64,000 bases of DNA, taken from assembly GCF_005884405.1 (NCBI RefSeq), contig NZ_VCAO01000001.1:490304-554303 (forward strand). The letters are read 5' to 3'. The translations under genes and the position numbers were made by a program. This document shows, piece after piece, positions 38,419-47,544 of this stretch; within the stretch, counting starts at the first letter, position 1; every line of letters starts with the position of its first letter. The DNA is from Qipengyuania marisflavi (GTDB lineage: Bacteria > Pseudomonadota > Alphaproteobacteria > Sphingomonadales > Sphingomonadaceae). The notes beneath the pieces were generated by a model, which was not told where the DNA came from, did not search any database, and saw only the letters and a list, made by a program, of their open reading frames with translations.

Positions 38419-40104
38419 ATGGCCAAGCTCGAAGACGAAGCCGCCCAGCATACCAGCGCCCTTGGCCCCCTTGTCGGGCTAACCCGCGAGGATATTTTCG
38501 GGGCCGTAGCGGTCCTGCTGCGCGAAACCGCTTCGGATCCTGCCCGCCTGATGCGCCACAGTCAGACGATGGGCATGGACATGATCAAGATCATGACCGG
38601 GAAGAGCGAGATTGCGCCAGATCCCAAGGACAAGCGCTTCAAAGATCCTGCCTGGCAATTCAATCCCTTCATGCGCGCCGGGGCGCAATATTACCTCGCC
38701 GTGCAAAAGGGGATGTCCAACTGGCTGGAAGAGCTGGAGCTGGACGATCTGGAGAAGGATCGCGCCAAATTTATCTCCACCATTATCATCGACAGTCTGG
38801 CGCCCACCAACACGTTGATCGGCAATCCCACCGCGCAGAAGATGGCAATCGATTCCGGCGGACTGAGCCTGATCAAGGGCCTCAAGAACGCCTATGACGA
38901 CATGGTCCATAACAAGGGCATGGTCAGCCAGGTTAACAAGACCCCGTTCAAGATCGGTGAGAACATCGCGATCAGCAAGGGCGCGGTGGTGCTGCGCACC
39001 GATATGTTCGAGCTGGTGCAATATGCCCCGACTACGGACAAGGTCTATGCAATACCCCAGCTCACCATCCCGCCGCAGATCAACAAGATGTATATCAACG
39101 ATCTCAGTCCCGAAAAATCGGTGGTCAAATTCCAGCTCGACAATGGCATCCAGACCTTTGTCATCAGCTGGAAAAACCCAAGCAAGGATCAGGGTGATTG
39201 GGATATGGCGGATTACGTCCGCTCATGCCGCGAGGCGATGGAGGCTGTGGCCAAGATCACCGGCTCCAAAAAGGTCAATGTTTCTGCCGGTTGTTCGGGC
39301 GGCCAGACCGCCACGATGCTTGCCAGCAAGATGGCCGCCGATGGCGATGATCTGCTCGGTGCGCTGACGCTGATGGTGTGCGTGCTGCATCCACAGCAAA
39401 ACGATATCGAGGCCGGCAGTCTGATTTCCGACAACGGCCTGAAGCTGGCGCGGCGGCGTGCCTCGAAGAAAGGCATCATCAAGGGCGACGATCTGGCACG
39501 CGGCTTTGCGTGGCTGCGCCCCAATGATCTGATCTGGAATTACGTCATCAACAATTACCTTTTGGGCCAAGACCCACCAGCGTTTGACGTATTGTTCTGG
39601 AATGCCGATGCGACCAATCTATCGGCCAGCCTGATGGGCGATTTCCTGACAATTTTCGAAACGCTCGCCTTTACGAAAAAGGGCGAGGTTGAAATGGTCG
39701 ATCACAAGATCGATCTGTCCAAGGTTACCAGCGATCTGTTTATCCTTGGCGGCGTGACCGACCACATTACACCGTGGAAGGCGACCTACCGTTCGACCAA
39801 GCTATTTGGTTCAGACGATGTGACATATGTGCTCAGCCATTCCGGGCATATGCAGGCGATCCTCAATCCTCCCGGCAATCCCAAGGCGCGCTATTATGTC
39901 CAGAAGGATGACGGCAAACTACCTGAAACTGCTGACAAATGGCTGAAAGGTACGGAGGAAGTGGCTGGCAGCTGGTGGCCGTTGTGGATGGAATGGGTGC
40001 AGGAACGCGCCGGTGACAAGAAGAAGGCACCCAAGGATTTGGGGAACAAGTCGCACAAACCGCTGGACCCCGCCCCGGGTCTTTACGTTATGGAGGCGTG
40101 CTGA
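38419..40104 (+). CDS. phaC: Poly(3-hydroxyalkanoate) synthase, class II-like
   Basis: 561 residues, matching the single-subunit class II synthases of medium-chain-length PHA producers. The catalytic nucleophile is Cys near residue 293 in 'SAGCSGGQT'. Asp is in 'WNADATNLSASL' or 'GGVTDHITPW', and His is in 'SHSGHMQAILNPPGN'. It polymerises hydroxyacyl-CoA into storage granules. phaZ follows 34 nt downstream on the same strand, supporting a PHA-turnover operon. No phaE, phaR or phasin gene is visible. The class assignment is from length and layout. Confidence 0.9.
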   Translation: MAKLEDEAAQHTSALGPLVGLTREDIFGAVAVLLRETASDPARLMRHSQTMGMDMIKIMTGKSEIAPDPKDKRFKDPAWQFNPFMRAGAQYYLAVQKGMSNWLEELELDDLEKDRAKFISTIIIDSLAPTNTLIGNPTAQKMAIDSGGLSLIKGLKNAYDDMVHNKGMVSQVNKTPFKIGENIAISKGAVVLRTDMFELVQYAPTTDKVYAIPQLTIPPQINKMYINDLSPEKSVVKFQLDNGIQTFVISWKNPSKDQGDWDMADYVRSCREAMEAVAKITGSKKVNVSAGCSGGQTATMLASKMAADGDDLLGALTLMVCVLHPQQNDIEAGSLISDNGLKLARRRASKKGIIKGDDLARGFAWLRPNDLIWNYVINNYLLGQDPPAFDVLFWNADATNLSASLMGDFLTIFETLAFTKKGEVEMVDHKIDLSKVTSDLFILGGVTDHITPWKATYRSTKLFGSDDVTYVLSHSGHMQAILNPPGNPKARYYVQKDDGKLPETADKWLKGTEEVAGSWWPLWMEWVQERAGDKKKAPKDLGNKSHKPLDPAPGLYVMEAC

Positions 40105-40138
40105 CATTGCTGTCAGCAGCCAACAAGGACCCTGCCGC

Positions 40139-40999
40139 GTGACCGCATCGAAAGACGAACCCATGACCGCCACTGTCTCCATGATGGAGGCTGGCGGCCG
40201 GAAATTGCGTGTGGCGCATTGGCGACTGGGCGAGAAGAGCGACCATCCGCCGGTTCTGTTCTTCAACGGCATCGGCGCGAATATCGAAGCGGTTGCGCCG
40301 CTTGCGGAACGGCTGACAGAACGCGGGTTTATCATGTTCGATATGCCAGGCACGGGCAACAGCCCAGAACCGACATGGCCCTATAATCCGTTCACCATGT
40401 CGTGGACCGCATCGCGGATTCTGGAACAGCTTGGCGTGAAGCAGGTCGATGTGATGGGCGTCAGCTGGGGCGGCGCGATGGCGCAGCATTTTGCCCTTCA
40501 GCATCCCCGGCGCACCCGGCGTCTTGTGCTGGTGGCAACAACAGCCGGTATGCTTATGGTGCCCGGAAATCCCGCCGCACTGAGCAAGATGACTGATCCG
40601 CGCCGCTATATCGACGCCAAATTCATGAACGAACATTTCGCCACTCTCTATGGCGGGATGACCAAGGATCCGTCGGGCAAGTCAAAGCACATCGGCCGCC
40701 TCAAGCCCCCTACCCCGCGCGGCTACGTCTATCAGCTGCTGGCCATGCTGGGATGGACCAGCCTTCCCGCACTGCCGTTTATCGGCAAGGAAACGCTGGT
40801 GATGATGGGCGATGACGACCAGATCGTCCCGCTGATCAACGGCAAAATTCTGGCAGGGATGATCCCGAATGCGACGCTCGAAGTGTTCGAAGGCGGAGGA
40901 CATCTGTTCCTGCTGACTCATGCCGATGAAAGCGTGGCCAGCCTGCGGAAATTCCTGGACGCTCCCGCGACCGACGCCGAGGAGCGCCGCGCGGCATAG
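40139..40999 (+). CDS. phaZ: Intracellular poly(3-hydroxyalkanoate) depolymerase, alpha/beta hydrolase
   Basis: About 286 residues. The nucleophile elbow GVSWGGAMAQHFA is the PhaZ signature, with 'LVATTAGMLMVPGNP', 'DPRRYIDAKF', 'LLAMLGWTSL', catalytic Asp in 'GDDDQIVPLIN' and His in 'GGHLFLLT'. Together these strongly resemble the mcl-PHA depolymerase of pseudomonads. It mobilises PHA granules made by the preceding phaC product. I use the GTG at 40139 (AAGGA 9 nt upstream); an ATG at 40163 is possible. Confidence 0.88.
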   Translation: MTASKDEPMTATVSMMEAGGRKLRVAHWRLGEKSDHPPVLFFNGIGANIEAVAPLAERLTERGFIMFDMPGTGNSPEPTWPYNPFTMSWTASRILEQLGVKQVDVMGVSWGGAMAQHFALQHPRRTRRLVLVATTAGMLMVPGNPAALSKMTDPRRYIDAKFMNEHFATLYGGMTKDPSGKSKHIGRLKPPTPRGYVYQLLAMLGWTSLPALPFIGKETLVMMGDDDQIVPLINGKILAGMIPNATLEVFEGGGHLFLLTHADESVASLRKFLDAPATDAEERRAA

Positions 41000-41067
41000 G
41001 CTGCCAAGCCGGTCCATTGCAGCTCACCGCAGGATGGACAGACCTTTTACGGACGCCGGAAGTGCGC

Positions 41068-42162
41068 CTAGATGTCGATAATAATGCCTCGGCTCGGATC
41101 AACCGAGCCGGCGGCCATCGCCACGAACGCTTCCATCCCCGCAGCTATCCCCTTGTAATGCTTGATCTCGACTGTGCCGTCGATCAATTTGAGGTAATCC
41201 TGCCAGCTTGCCACCATTTGCCGTCCGGCCTCTTCCGGCCCAACGGTCTTGAACAGTGTCATCATCTCATCAGGCGCAAAAAAGAACACGGGTTTCGGTC
41301 CCGGAAAATCGGCTGGCAGCCCCTGGCTCATACCGCCAATTTCGGAATGGGTGATCCCCACTAGGCTGGAGAATTTCAACTGTTCGCCAAGCCGCTCGTG
41401 CACTGCGCGCAAGACATCGGGATTACCCGCGAAATCGACTGACACGCTGGGTGCCATGCCGATTGAGGCAACTTCGTCATAGCTGACCACGCGGTCATAA
41501 AGCCCGATCTTCTCAACAAATGCGACGTTGCTGGCGGAGGTAACCCCGACCAGCTTGATGCCCGGCGATTGCCGCTTGGCAACGCTGGCCAAGCTGAGCG
41601 CAGTCTTGGAAGACGCGCTGGTCAGCACTGCCTGTGTGGCCCCGTACCATTCGGCGCGGCGCATGAAGCTTTCGATCAGAAATCCGGTCTTGAAAAGGCG
41701 GTTGAAAAGCATCCTCTCGTCTTCGCGCGCCGGATCATGTTCGGGATCGTTAGCGAGCCGCTGATACTGGTTGTAAAACACACTCATCGGCTGGCGGTGT
41801 TCAGCCATGTCGACAAAGTGACTTGGCTTGATCTTGCCGGGCAGCACATCCAGCTGCGTTGCCATTGGCAGGAAGCCGGTTAGCCGCTCGCCCGCGACAA
41901 AATCAGGGTGATTGCTCTGGATCACGGTAGCCGTGCCCCACATCGGCACGATGCCTTTGCCATCCGTGCTATCGCCCTGTGGCGGGAAAAAATTCCAATA
42001 ACCGACCGCATCGCCAGCAATGGCGTATGTGACATTATTCGCGGTGACTGAAAATTTGTCGATGCCCAGCCGTAACGCGCCATCAGCCAAGGGTCCGGGA
42101 TCGACATCGACCACCTGCGCCTGACTCAAATCGCTTTTGTCGACATGTACCTGCTGGACCAT
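41068..42162 (-). CDS. DUF2855 family protein (MDR-like)
   Basis: 364 residues. 'LRLGIDKFSVTANNVTYAIAGDAVGYWNFFP' and 'IVPMWGTATVIQSNHPDFVAGERLTGFLPM' match DUF2855, proteins distantly related to medium-chain dehydrogenases. The dinucleotide region ('AVLTSASSKTALSLASVAK') is present but no catalytic zinc ligands are evident. The activity is unknown. It is convergent with phaZ and 58 nt upstream of the dnaN stop on the same strand. Confidence 0.8.
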   Translation of the reverse strand: MVQQVHVDKSDLSQAQVVDVDPGPLADGALRLGIDKFSVTANNVTYAIAGDAVGYWNFFPPQGDSTDGKGIVPMWGTATVIQSNHPDFVAGERLTGFLPMATQLDVLPGKIKPSHFVDMAEHRQPMSVFYNQYQRLANDPEHDPAREDERMLFNRLFKTGFLIESFMRRAEWYGATQAVLTSASSKTALSLASVAKRQSPGIKLVGVTSASNVAFVEKIGLYDRVVSYDEVASIGMAPSVSVDFAGNPDVLRAVHERLGEQLKFSSLVGITHSEIGGMSQGLPADFPGPKPVFFFAPDEMMTLFKTVGPEEAGRQMVASWQDYLKLIDGTVEIKHYKGIAAGMEAFVAMAAGSVDPSRGIIIDI

Positions 42163-42220
42163 CGCTGCTCTCTCCTGTTTGCAGGAGACGCTAGCCGCAG
42201 TTAGTAGTCATTGCGAGCGT

Positions 42221-43348
42221 TCAGACACGCATCGGCATCAGGACATACAGCGCCGGCGAGTTCTCATCCTTGCGGATCAGCGTCGGTGCGCCCGCGTCGG
42301 CCAGATGCAGTTCGACCGTATCGGAATCGATCTGATGCAGGATGTCCTTGAGGTAATTGGCGTTAAAGCCGATTTCCATCGCATCCGCGCTGTATTCAGC
42401 CGGAATTTCCTCCGCCGCCGTGCCATTGTCGGGGCTGGTGACCGACAAAGTGACCTTGTCCTTGTCCAGCCCCATCTTGACCGCACGGGTCTTCTCCGTA
42501 GCGATCGTCGCCACGCGGTCGACGCCGTCAAAGAAGCTCTTTGGATCGAGCTTGAGCAGTTTGTCGTTTCCGGTCGGGATCACGCGGCTGTAATCGGGGA
42601 AGGTTCCGTCGATCAGCTTGCTGGTCAGCACCACGCCGCCCTCGCCGCCCATCGTGAAGCGGATCTTGCTGGCGGACAGGTCGATCTGGACATTGGCGTC
42701 CATCGCTTCGTCCAGCAGCTTGCGCAATTCGGCCACGGCTTTGCGCGGCACGATCACGTCGGGCATCCCCTCGGCACCCGCAGGGCGCGGCAGAGTGAAA
42801 CGCGCGAGGCGGTGGCCATCGGTCGCAGCAGCCTTCAGCACCGGCGTGTCATCGTCCGAAACGTGCAGGAAGATACCGTTGAGATAATAGCGGGTCTCTT
42901 CGGTCGAGATCGCAAACCGCGTACGGTCGACCATTTCGGCCAGCGTGCGTGCGGGAATTTCAAAGCTGGTCGGCAAATCGCCTTCGACAATGGTCGGAAA
43001 GTCATCGCGCGGCAGCGTGGGCAGCGAGAAGCGGCTGCGGCCGGCCTTCACCGCCATACGGTTCTCGGCGGTTTCCAGACTGACCTGGCTCCCCTCGGGT
43101 AGCTTGCGCGCAATGTCGAACAGCAAGTGGGCCGACACGGTGATGGCGCCCGCGCCTTCGACGCTGGCAGCCTCCATATGTTCGATCACCTGCAGATCGA
43201 GATCAGTCGCCATGATCTTGACCGTTCCGCCCTCCTCAGCCTCGATCAAGACATTCGAGAGGATCGGTATCGTGTTCCGCCGTTCAACGACGGATTGGAC
43301 ATGGGAGAGACAGCGCAGCAGTGTCGCGCGTTCAATGGTGGCCTTCAT
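42221..43348 (-). CDS. dnaN: DNA polymerase III sliding clamp, beta subunit
   Basis: Processivity clamp, 375 residues, full length. Three clamp folds can be followed. The first starts MKATIERATLLRCLSHVQSVVERR, then 'TIPILSNVLIEA'. The second includes 'EETRYYLNGIFLH' and 'ATDGHRLA'. The third has 'LIDGTFPDYSRVIP' and ends 'LYVLMPMRV', the conserved clamp C-terminus. It is not next to dnaA here, so this locus is not an obvious origin region. Confidence 0.97.
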   Translation of the reverse strand: MKATIERATLLRCLSHVQSVVERRNTIPILSNVLIEAEEGGTVKIMATDLDLQVIEHMEAASVEGAGAITVSAHLLFDIARKLPEGSQVSLETAENRMAVKAGRSRFSLPTLPRDDFPTIVEGDLPTSFEIPARTLAEMVDRTRFAISTEETRYYLNGIFLHVSDDDTPVLKAAATDGHRLARFTLPRPAGAEGMPDVIVPRKAVAELRKLLDEAMDANVQIDLSASKIRFTMGGEGGVVLTSKLIDGTFPDYSRVIPTGNDKLLKLDPKSFFDGVDRVATIATEKTRAVKMGLDKDKVTLSVTSPDNGTAAEEIPAEYSADAMEIGFNANYLKDILHQIDSDTVELHLADAGAPTLIRKDENSPALYVLMPMRV

Positions 43349-43504
43349 GGTCCTACTTTCGTCCCTACTGCGCGCCGCGAGCCGGAATCGTCCCGCCAGC
43401 GCCGGAATTGGACCGCGACCTTAACGCAGGGGGCAAAGGGGGCAAGGCTGGAGCCCGCTCCCCCACTACTCGCTTGGGGATAAAACCGCGGTTTGGGTCA
43501 GCAA

Positions 43505-44257
43505 TCAGCTCATCATCGCCATGCCGCCGTTCACATGCAGCGTCTGGCCGGTCATATAGGCCGCCTCGTCACTGGCGAGGAATGCCACGGCAGCTCCGAT
43601 TTCCTCGCCCTCGCCCATGCGGCCCATCGGGATCCGCGCGTTGAGAGCGTCTTTCTGCGCATCTGGCAGCACTTCTGTCATGGCCGTACGGATGAATCCG
43701 GGGGCGACGCAATTTACAGTGATACCGCGACTGGCGAGTTCCTGTGCCAGGCTCTTGGACATGCCTGTAAGCCCGGCCTTGGCAGCAGCATAGTTCATCT
43801 GGCCGGGATTGCCCGTCGCGCCCACCACGCTGGTGATGGTGACAATCCGCCCGTGGCGGGCCTTCATCATCGGGCGGGCCGCCGCGCGCATCAGGCGAAA
43901 AGCAGCCTCAAGGTTGATCTTCATCACCGCGTCCCATTCCTCGTCCTTCATCCGCATAGCGAGGTTGTCGCGAGTGACACCGGCATTGTTGACCAGAATG
44001 TCGATTTTGCCGAGCGTGTCGATGGTGGCCGGGATAAGCTCCTCGACCTGCTGCGTATTCGACAGATCGCAGGTGATCTCGACATGATCGTGACCGTATT
44101 GCTGGTTTAATTCCTCGCGGAAACTGCGCAGCTTTGATGCATTCGAGCCGGATAGCGCCAGTCGCGCACCCTGGCTGGCCAAGGCGCGCGCGATGGCTGA
44201 TCCAATGCCGCCGCTGGCCCCGGTGACAAGTGCCGTCTTTCCTTCAAGGCTGAACAT
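43505..44257 (-). CDS. fabG: 3-oxoacyl-ACP reductase
   Basis: NADPH-dependent ketoacyl-ACP reduction in fatty-acid synthesis, 250 residues. It has TGASGGIG, NNAGVTRDNL, catalytic Ser in 'ITSVVGATGN', YAAAK (Tyr-x-x-x-Lys) and the ending 'GQTLHVNGGMAM', all FabG-typical. The ATG at 44257 overlaps the fabD stop as TGATG with AAGGAG upstream, so the two genes are translationally coupled. Confidence 0.95.
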   Translation of the reverse strand: MFSLEGKTALVTGASGGIGSAIARALASQGARLALSGSNASKLRSFREELNQQYGHDHVEITCDLSNTQQVEELIPATIDTLGKIDILVNNAGVTRDNLAMRMKDEEWDAVMKINLEAAFRLMRAAARPMMKARHGRIVTITSVVGATGNPGQMNYAAAKAGLTGMSKSLAQELASRGITVNCVAPGFIRTAMTEVLPDAQKDALNARIPMGRMGEGEEIGAAVAFLASDEAAYMTGQTLHVNGGMAMMS

Positions 44258-45195
44258 CACAGCATCTCCTTCGCGAACGCTTCGCAATCGTCCATTGTAA
44301 TCAGGTTGGTGGTTGCCGCCTCCTTGTCGATGCGGCCGACCATCGGGGCAAGCACCTTGCCGCCCAGTTCGACAAAATGCTCGATCCCGGCTTCCCGCAT
44401 CGCCAGCACGCTTTCGCGCCAGCGCACGCGGCCAGTGACCTGTTCGACCAGCAAGTGCTGTTCTTCCGCTGGATCGGTGACACGCGCAGCTGTAACATTG
44501 GCGTAGAGCGGGACAGTAAATGCGCCCGGCTGAACCTTGGCCAGAGCCTCTGCCATACGGTCAGCGGCAGGCTGCATCAGCGAGCAATGGAACGGCGCGG
44601 AAACCGGCAGCTTGATGCCCCGTTTGATACCGTGATCCTTGGCCATTTCAATCGCGCGTTCGATGGCTTCGATGTGACCCGAAAGCACAACTTGTCCCGG
44701 ATCATTGTCATTGGCGATCTCGCACACCTGACCCTGCGCCGCAGCCTCGGCCAGCGCGCCAGCCTTGTCGATATCCGCGCTCAGCAGTGCCGCCATAGCG
44801 CCGACACCAACGGGAACCGCCGCCTGCATTGCCTGACCGCGCAGCTTGAGAAGCCGCGCCGTATCGGCCAGCGAGAACGCGCCCGCAGCGCACAGCGCCG
44901 TGTATTCACCCAGCGAATGCCCAGCGACGCAATGCGCCTTGTCCGCCAGCGTTAACCCGAACTCCTGTTCGAGCACCCGCAAGGTCGCAATTGCATTGGC
45001 CATAATTGCCGGCTGCGCGTTTTCGGTCAGGGTCAGCTGGTCCTCAGGCCCATCGCGCATGATCGCGAACAGTCTCTGCCCCAGCGCATCGTCGACTTCC
45101 TCGAATATTGCGCGCGCATGGGGGCTCGCTGCGGCAAGATCCCCGCCCATGCCCACTTTCTGGCTGCCCTGTCCGGGAAAAATAAACGCGTTCAT
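44257..45195 (-). CDS. fabD: Malonyl-CoA-ACP transacylase
   Basis: Loads malonyl groups on acyl carrier protein, 312 residues. '[14 protein letters not shown]' opens the protein, the nucleophile is in [10 protein letters not shown], and '[13 protein letters not shown]' holds the second catalytic His. The ATG at 45195 has a clean AGAGGAG. It leads the fabD-fabG pair; no acpP or fabF follows in this window. Confidence 0.95.
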   Translation of the reverse strand: MNAFIFPGQGSQKVGMGGDLAAASPHARAIFEEVDDALGQRLFAIMRDGPEDQLTLTENAQPAIMANAIATLRVLEQEFGLTLADKAHCVAGHSLGEYTALCAAGAFSLADTARLLKLRGQAMQAAVPVGVGAMAALLSADIDKAGALAEAAAQGQVCEIANDNDPGQVVLSGHIEAIERAIEMAKDHGIKRGIKLPVSAPFHCSLMQPAADRMAEALAKVQPGAFTVPLYANVTAARVTDPAEEQHLLVEQVTGRVRWRESVLAMREAGIEHFVELGGKVLAPMVGRIDKEAATTNLITMDDCEAFAKEML

Positions 45196-45221
45196 GCAGT
45201 GTCTCCTCTTGGCGCAGCCGC

Positions 45222-46061
45222 TTAGTCGCGGGTGCGGCCCGCCTCAAGTCCGAAGGGCACGATCCTGTTGGCCGCGCTGTGCCCGATTTGCGCACGGCCC
45301 AGATAGGCGATGCCGCTGCGGTCGCACCAATCGCGCACAATATCCTCGACATCAGATCCGAATGGCCGGTCGTTTTCGGGAATGGCAGAAACCTCCCCCA
45401 GACGAATACCTGCAATACCGTGAAGGTGTTGGGTTACGTGAAACATCAGCCGGTCGATGGCGTAATGATACTCGCCGATTTCCTCGATCAGCACTTCGTG
45501 ACCGGCAAGGTTGGGCATCGACTTGGTGCCGACCAGCATTGCCAGTGTGTAGAGGTTGAAGGCCGCCGCAGGGGTGCCGCCCATATCCGGCTCCAGCCCC
45601 TCATCACTGCCGAGCATATATGCGAGTGTCCGGCGAACCGCATCCTCGCCGCCCGAACGCTTGATATCCACCGGCATCGGCGCGTGAACCGGCTGGCCAA
45701 TCCCGGCGCGGTACAATGCGCCCAGCAGGGTGCCGCAGTCGGAATAGCCCAGAAACCCCTTGGTCGCGGCCTGCCCATCCACCTGCGCAATGAAATCGGC
45801 CGCAATGCGGTTCGACCCGTATCCTCCCTTGGCAAACCACACTGCGTCAAAAGCCGGATCATTGGCGCATTCAAGCAGTGCCGCCAGACGCACCGCATCG
45901 GATCCGGCAAAATGTCCGTCATGCGCGAAGCACTGGTCGTGGAATGTCAGCGAGAGATCTGGAAACTCTGCACTGGCCAAAGCGGTGACCCGTTCGGCAT
46001 AGACAGGCCGCAATGGGGTGGCCGGGGCGCAGATGGCGATCTTGCGGAATGGTCTGTGCAC
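45222..46061 (-). CDS. ldcA: S66-family LD-carboxypeptidase-like (murein tetrapeptide carboxypeptidase)
   Basis: 279 residues. 'WFAKGGYGSNRI' and 'FLGYSDCGTLLGAL' match the S66 nucleophile region, with Ser in GYSD. A central 'VLIEEIGEYHYAIDRLM' supplies the catalytic Glu, and 'GRAQIGHSAANRIVPFG' near the end the His. The enzyme trims the terminal D-Ala from recycled murein tetrapeptides in the cytosol. It is divergent from the Mpl-like ligase that would use the resulting tripeptide. The symbol is by family, as some S66 members have other substrates. Confidence 0.8.
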   Translation of the reverse strand: MHRPFRKIAICAPATPLRPVYAERVTALASAEFPDLSLTFHDQCFAHDGHFAGSDAVRLAALLECANDPAFDAVWFAKGGYGSNRIAADFIAQVDGQAATKGFLGYSDCGTLLGALYRAGIGQPVHAPMPVDIKRSGGEDAVRRTLAYMLGSDEGLEPDMGGTPAAAFNLYTLAMLVGTKSMPNLAGHEVLIEEIGEYHYAIDRLMFHVTQHLHGIAGIRLGEVSAIPENDRPFGSDVEDIVRDWCDRSGIAYLGRAQIGHSAANRIVPFGLEAGRTRD

Positions 46062-46116
46062 AATGCGCGCCTTAGCCCGCTTGTCACCGCAGGCACAACT
46101 GCATAGCGAAGGTTAG

Positions 46117-47544
46117 ATGACTGAAATCCCAACGCCCGAAGAACTCTTCGCCCGTCCGTTCTTTTTCGTCGGCATTGGCGGATCGGGAATGCTGCCATTG
46201 GCGCAGATCGTCAAAGGCCGCGGCGCGCAGGTCGAAGGATCGGACCGTAGCCGCGATCAGGGGCGCACACCGGACAAGTTTGCCGCGCTGGAGGCGCAGG
46301 GCTTCACGCTTCACACACAGGACGGCAGCGGCATCACCTCGGGCGATCAGATCGTTGTCGCCTCCGCCGCGGTGGAGGACACTGTGCCCGAAATGGTGCG
46401 CGCCACTGAACTGGGCTGTTTGCGCATGACCCGCGCAGAGCTGAATTCCATCCTCTTCAACACCAGCGGCGCAGGACTGGCGGTGGCCGGCACCAGCGGC
46501 AAATCCACTGTGACCGGAATGCTGGGCTGGATTTTGGAAGCCTGCGGGCGCGAACCGACGATCATGAATGGCGCGGTGATGAAAAACTTCGTCACGCCAG
46601 AACGGCCCAATGCCAGCGCAGTGGTCGGCGGGCTGAGCCTATACCTCAGCGAAGTCGACGAAAGCGACGGCTCGATTGCGCTGTATCGTCCGGCAGTCGG
46701 CATCCTGCTCAACGTCAGCCTCGACCACAAGAGCATGGACGAATTGCGTGTTTTGTTCGGCGATTACCTTGGCCGCAGCCGCATTGCGGTGATCAATGCC
46801 GATGATCCCGAAGCGCTGGCACTACTGCCGCGCGCGAAGGACGCGATGACCTTCGGCATCGACCAGTCACGCGCGCAGATCGGAATTGTGCCGGGCAGCA
46901 TTGCTGAATCGCCTAACCGGCAGGCGGCAATGGTGATCGACCGGCACGACGGCAGCGAGCATCCGCTGCGCCTCGCTCTGCCCGGACGGCACAATCTGTC
47001 GAACGCGCTGGCGGCAATTGCCGGGGCAGTGGCGGCAGGGATCCCGGTCGCCACTGCCGTCGAGGCACTTGCGGGTTTTGCCGGTCTGGCGCGGCGGTTC
47101 GACATTGTCGGCACCAGTTTTTCGGCCATCACTGTGATTGACGATTTCGGCCACAATCCTGAGAAATGCGCCGCAACCTTGCGGACACTGAAAGCGCATT
47201 CGGGCCGGGTCATCGCCTTCTTCCAGCCGCATGGCTACGGCCCCCTGCGCCAGATGGGCGACGAGCTGGCAGAAACATTTGCGCAAGAATTGGAGCCAGA
47301 CGACCGCGTACTAATGTGCGACCCGGTTTATATGGGCGGCACAGTCGACCGCAGCGAAGGCAGCGAACGCGTGGTCAGGTTGATCGAAGCCGCTGGCGGC
47401 CAGGCGGAATATGTACCGAGCCGCAAGGACGTGGCCGACAGGATTGCCAGCATGGCCGCACCGGGGGACCGGATCGTGGTGATGGGCGCCCGCGACGATA
47501 CGCTGACCACATTCGCCAAGGGCCTGCTCGCGCGGCTGTCCTAA
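46117..47544 (+). CDS. mpl: UDP-MurNAc:tripeptide ligase (Mpl type, Mur ligase family)
   Basis: 475 residues, Mur ligase fold. 'FFVGIGGSGMLPLAQI' is the N-terminal UDP-binding loop, 'VAGTSGKSTVTGML' the ATP P-loop, 'NVSLDHKSMDELRVLF' and 'GRHNLSNALAAIAGA' the central and C-terminal signatures. 'RRFDIVG' plus 'VIDDFGHNPEKCAATL' closes the active site. MurC is the alternative. I favour Mpl because MurC normally sits in the division cluster and because of the neighbouring ldcA-like gene: Mpl reattaches recycled L-Ala-gamma-D-Glu-mDAP to UDP-MurNAc. Confidence 0.75.
   Translation: MTEIPTPEELFARPFFFVGIGGSGMLPLAQIVKGRGAQVEGSDRSRDQGRTPDKFAALEAQGFTLHTQDGSGITSGDQIVVASAAVEDTVPEMVRATELGCLRMTRAELNSILFNTSGAGLAVAGTSGKSTVTGMLGWILEACGREPTIMNGAVMKNFVTPERPNASAVVGGLSLYLSEVDESDGSIALYRPAVGILLNVSLDHKSMDELRVLFGDYLGRSRIAVINADDPEALALLPRAKDAMTFGIDQSRAQIGIVPGSIAESPNRQAAMVIDRHDGSEHPLRLALPGRHNLSNALAAIAGAVAAGIPVATAVEALAGFAGLARRFDIVGTSFSAITVIDDFGHNPEKCAATLRTLKAHSGRVIAFFQPHGYGPLRQMGDELAETFAQELEPDDRVLMCDPVYMGGTVDRSEGSERVVRLIEAAGGQAEYVPSRKDVADRIASMAAPGDRIVVMGARDDTLTTFAKGLLARLS

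Noticed and set aside
42221-43348. Possible replication origin near dnaN
   Set aside because: No dnaA, recF or gyrB beside it and no cluster of DnaA boxes noticed in the flanking gaps.
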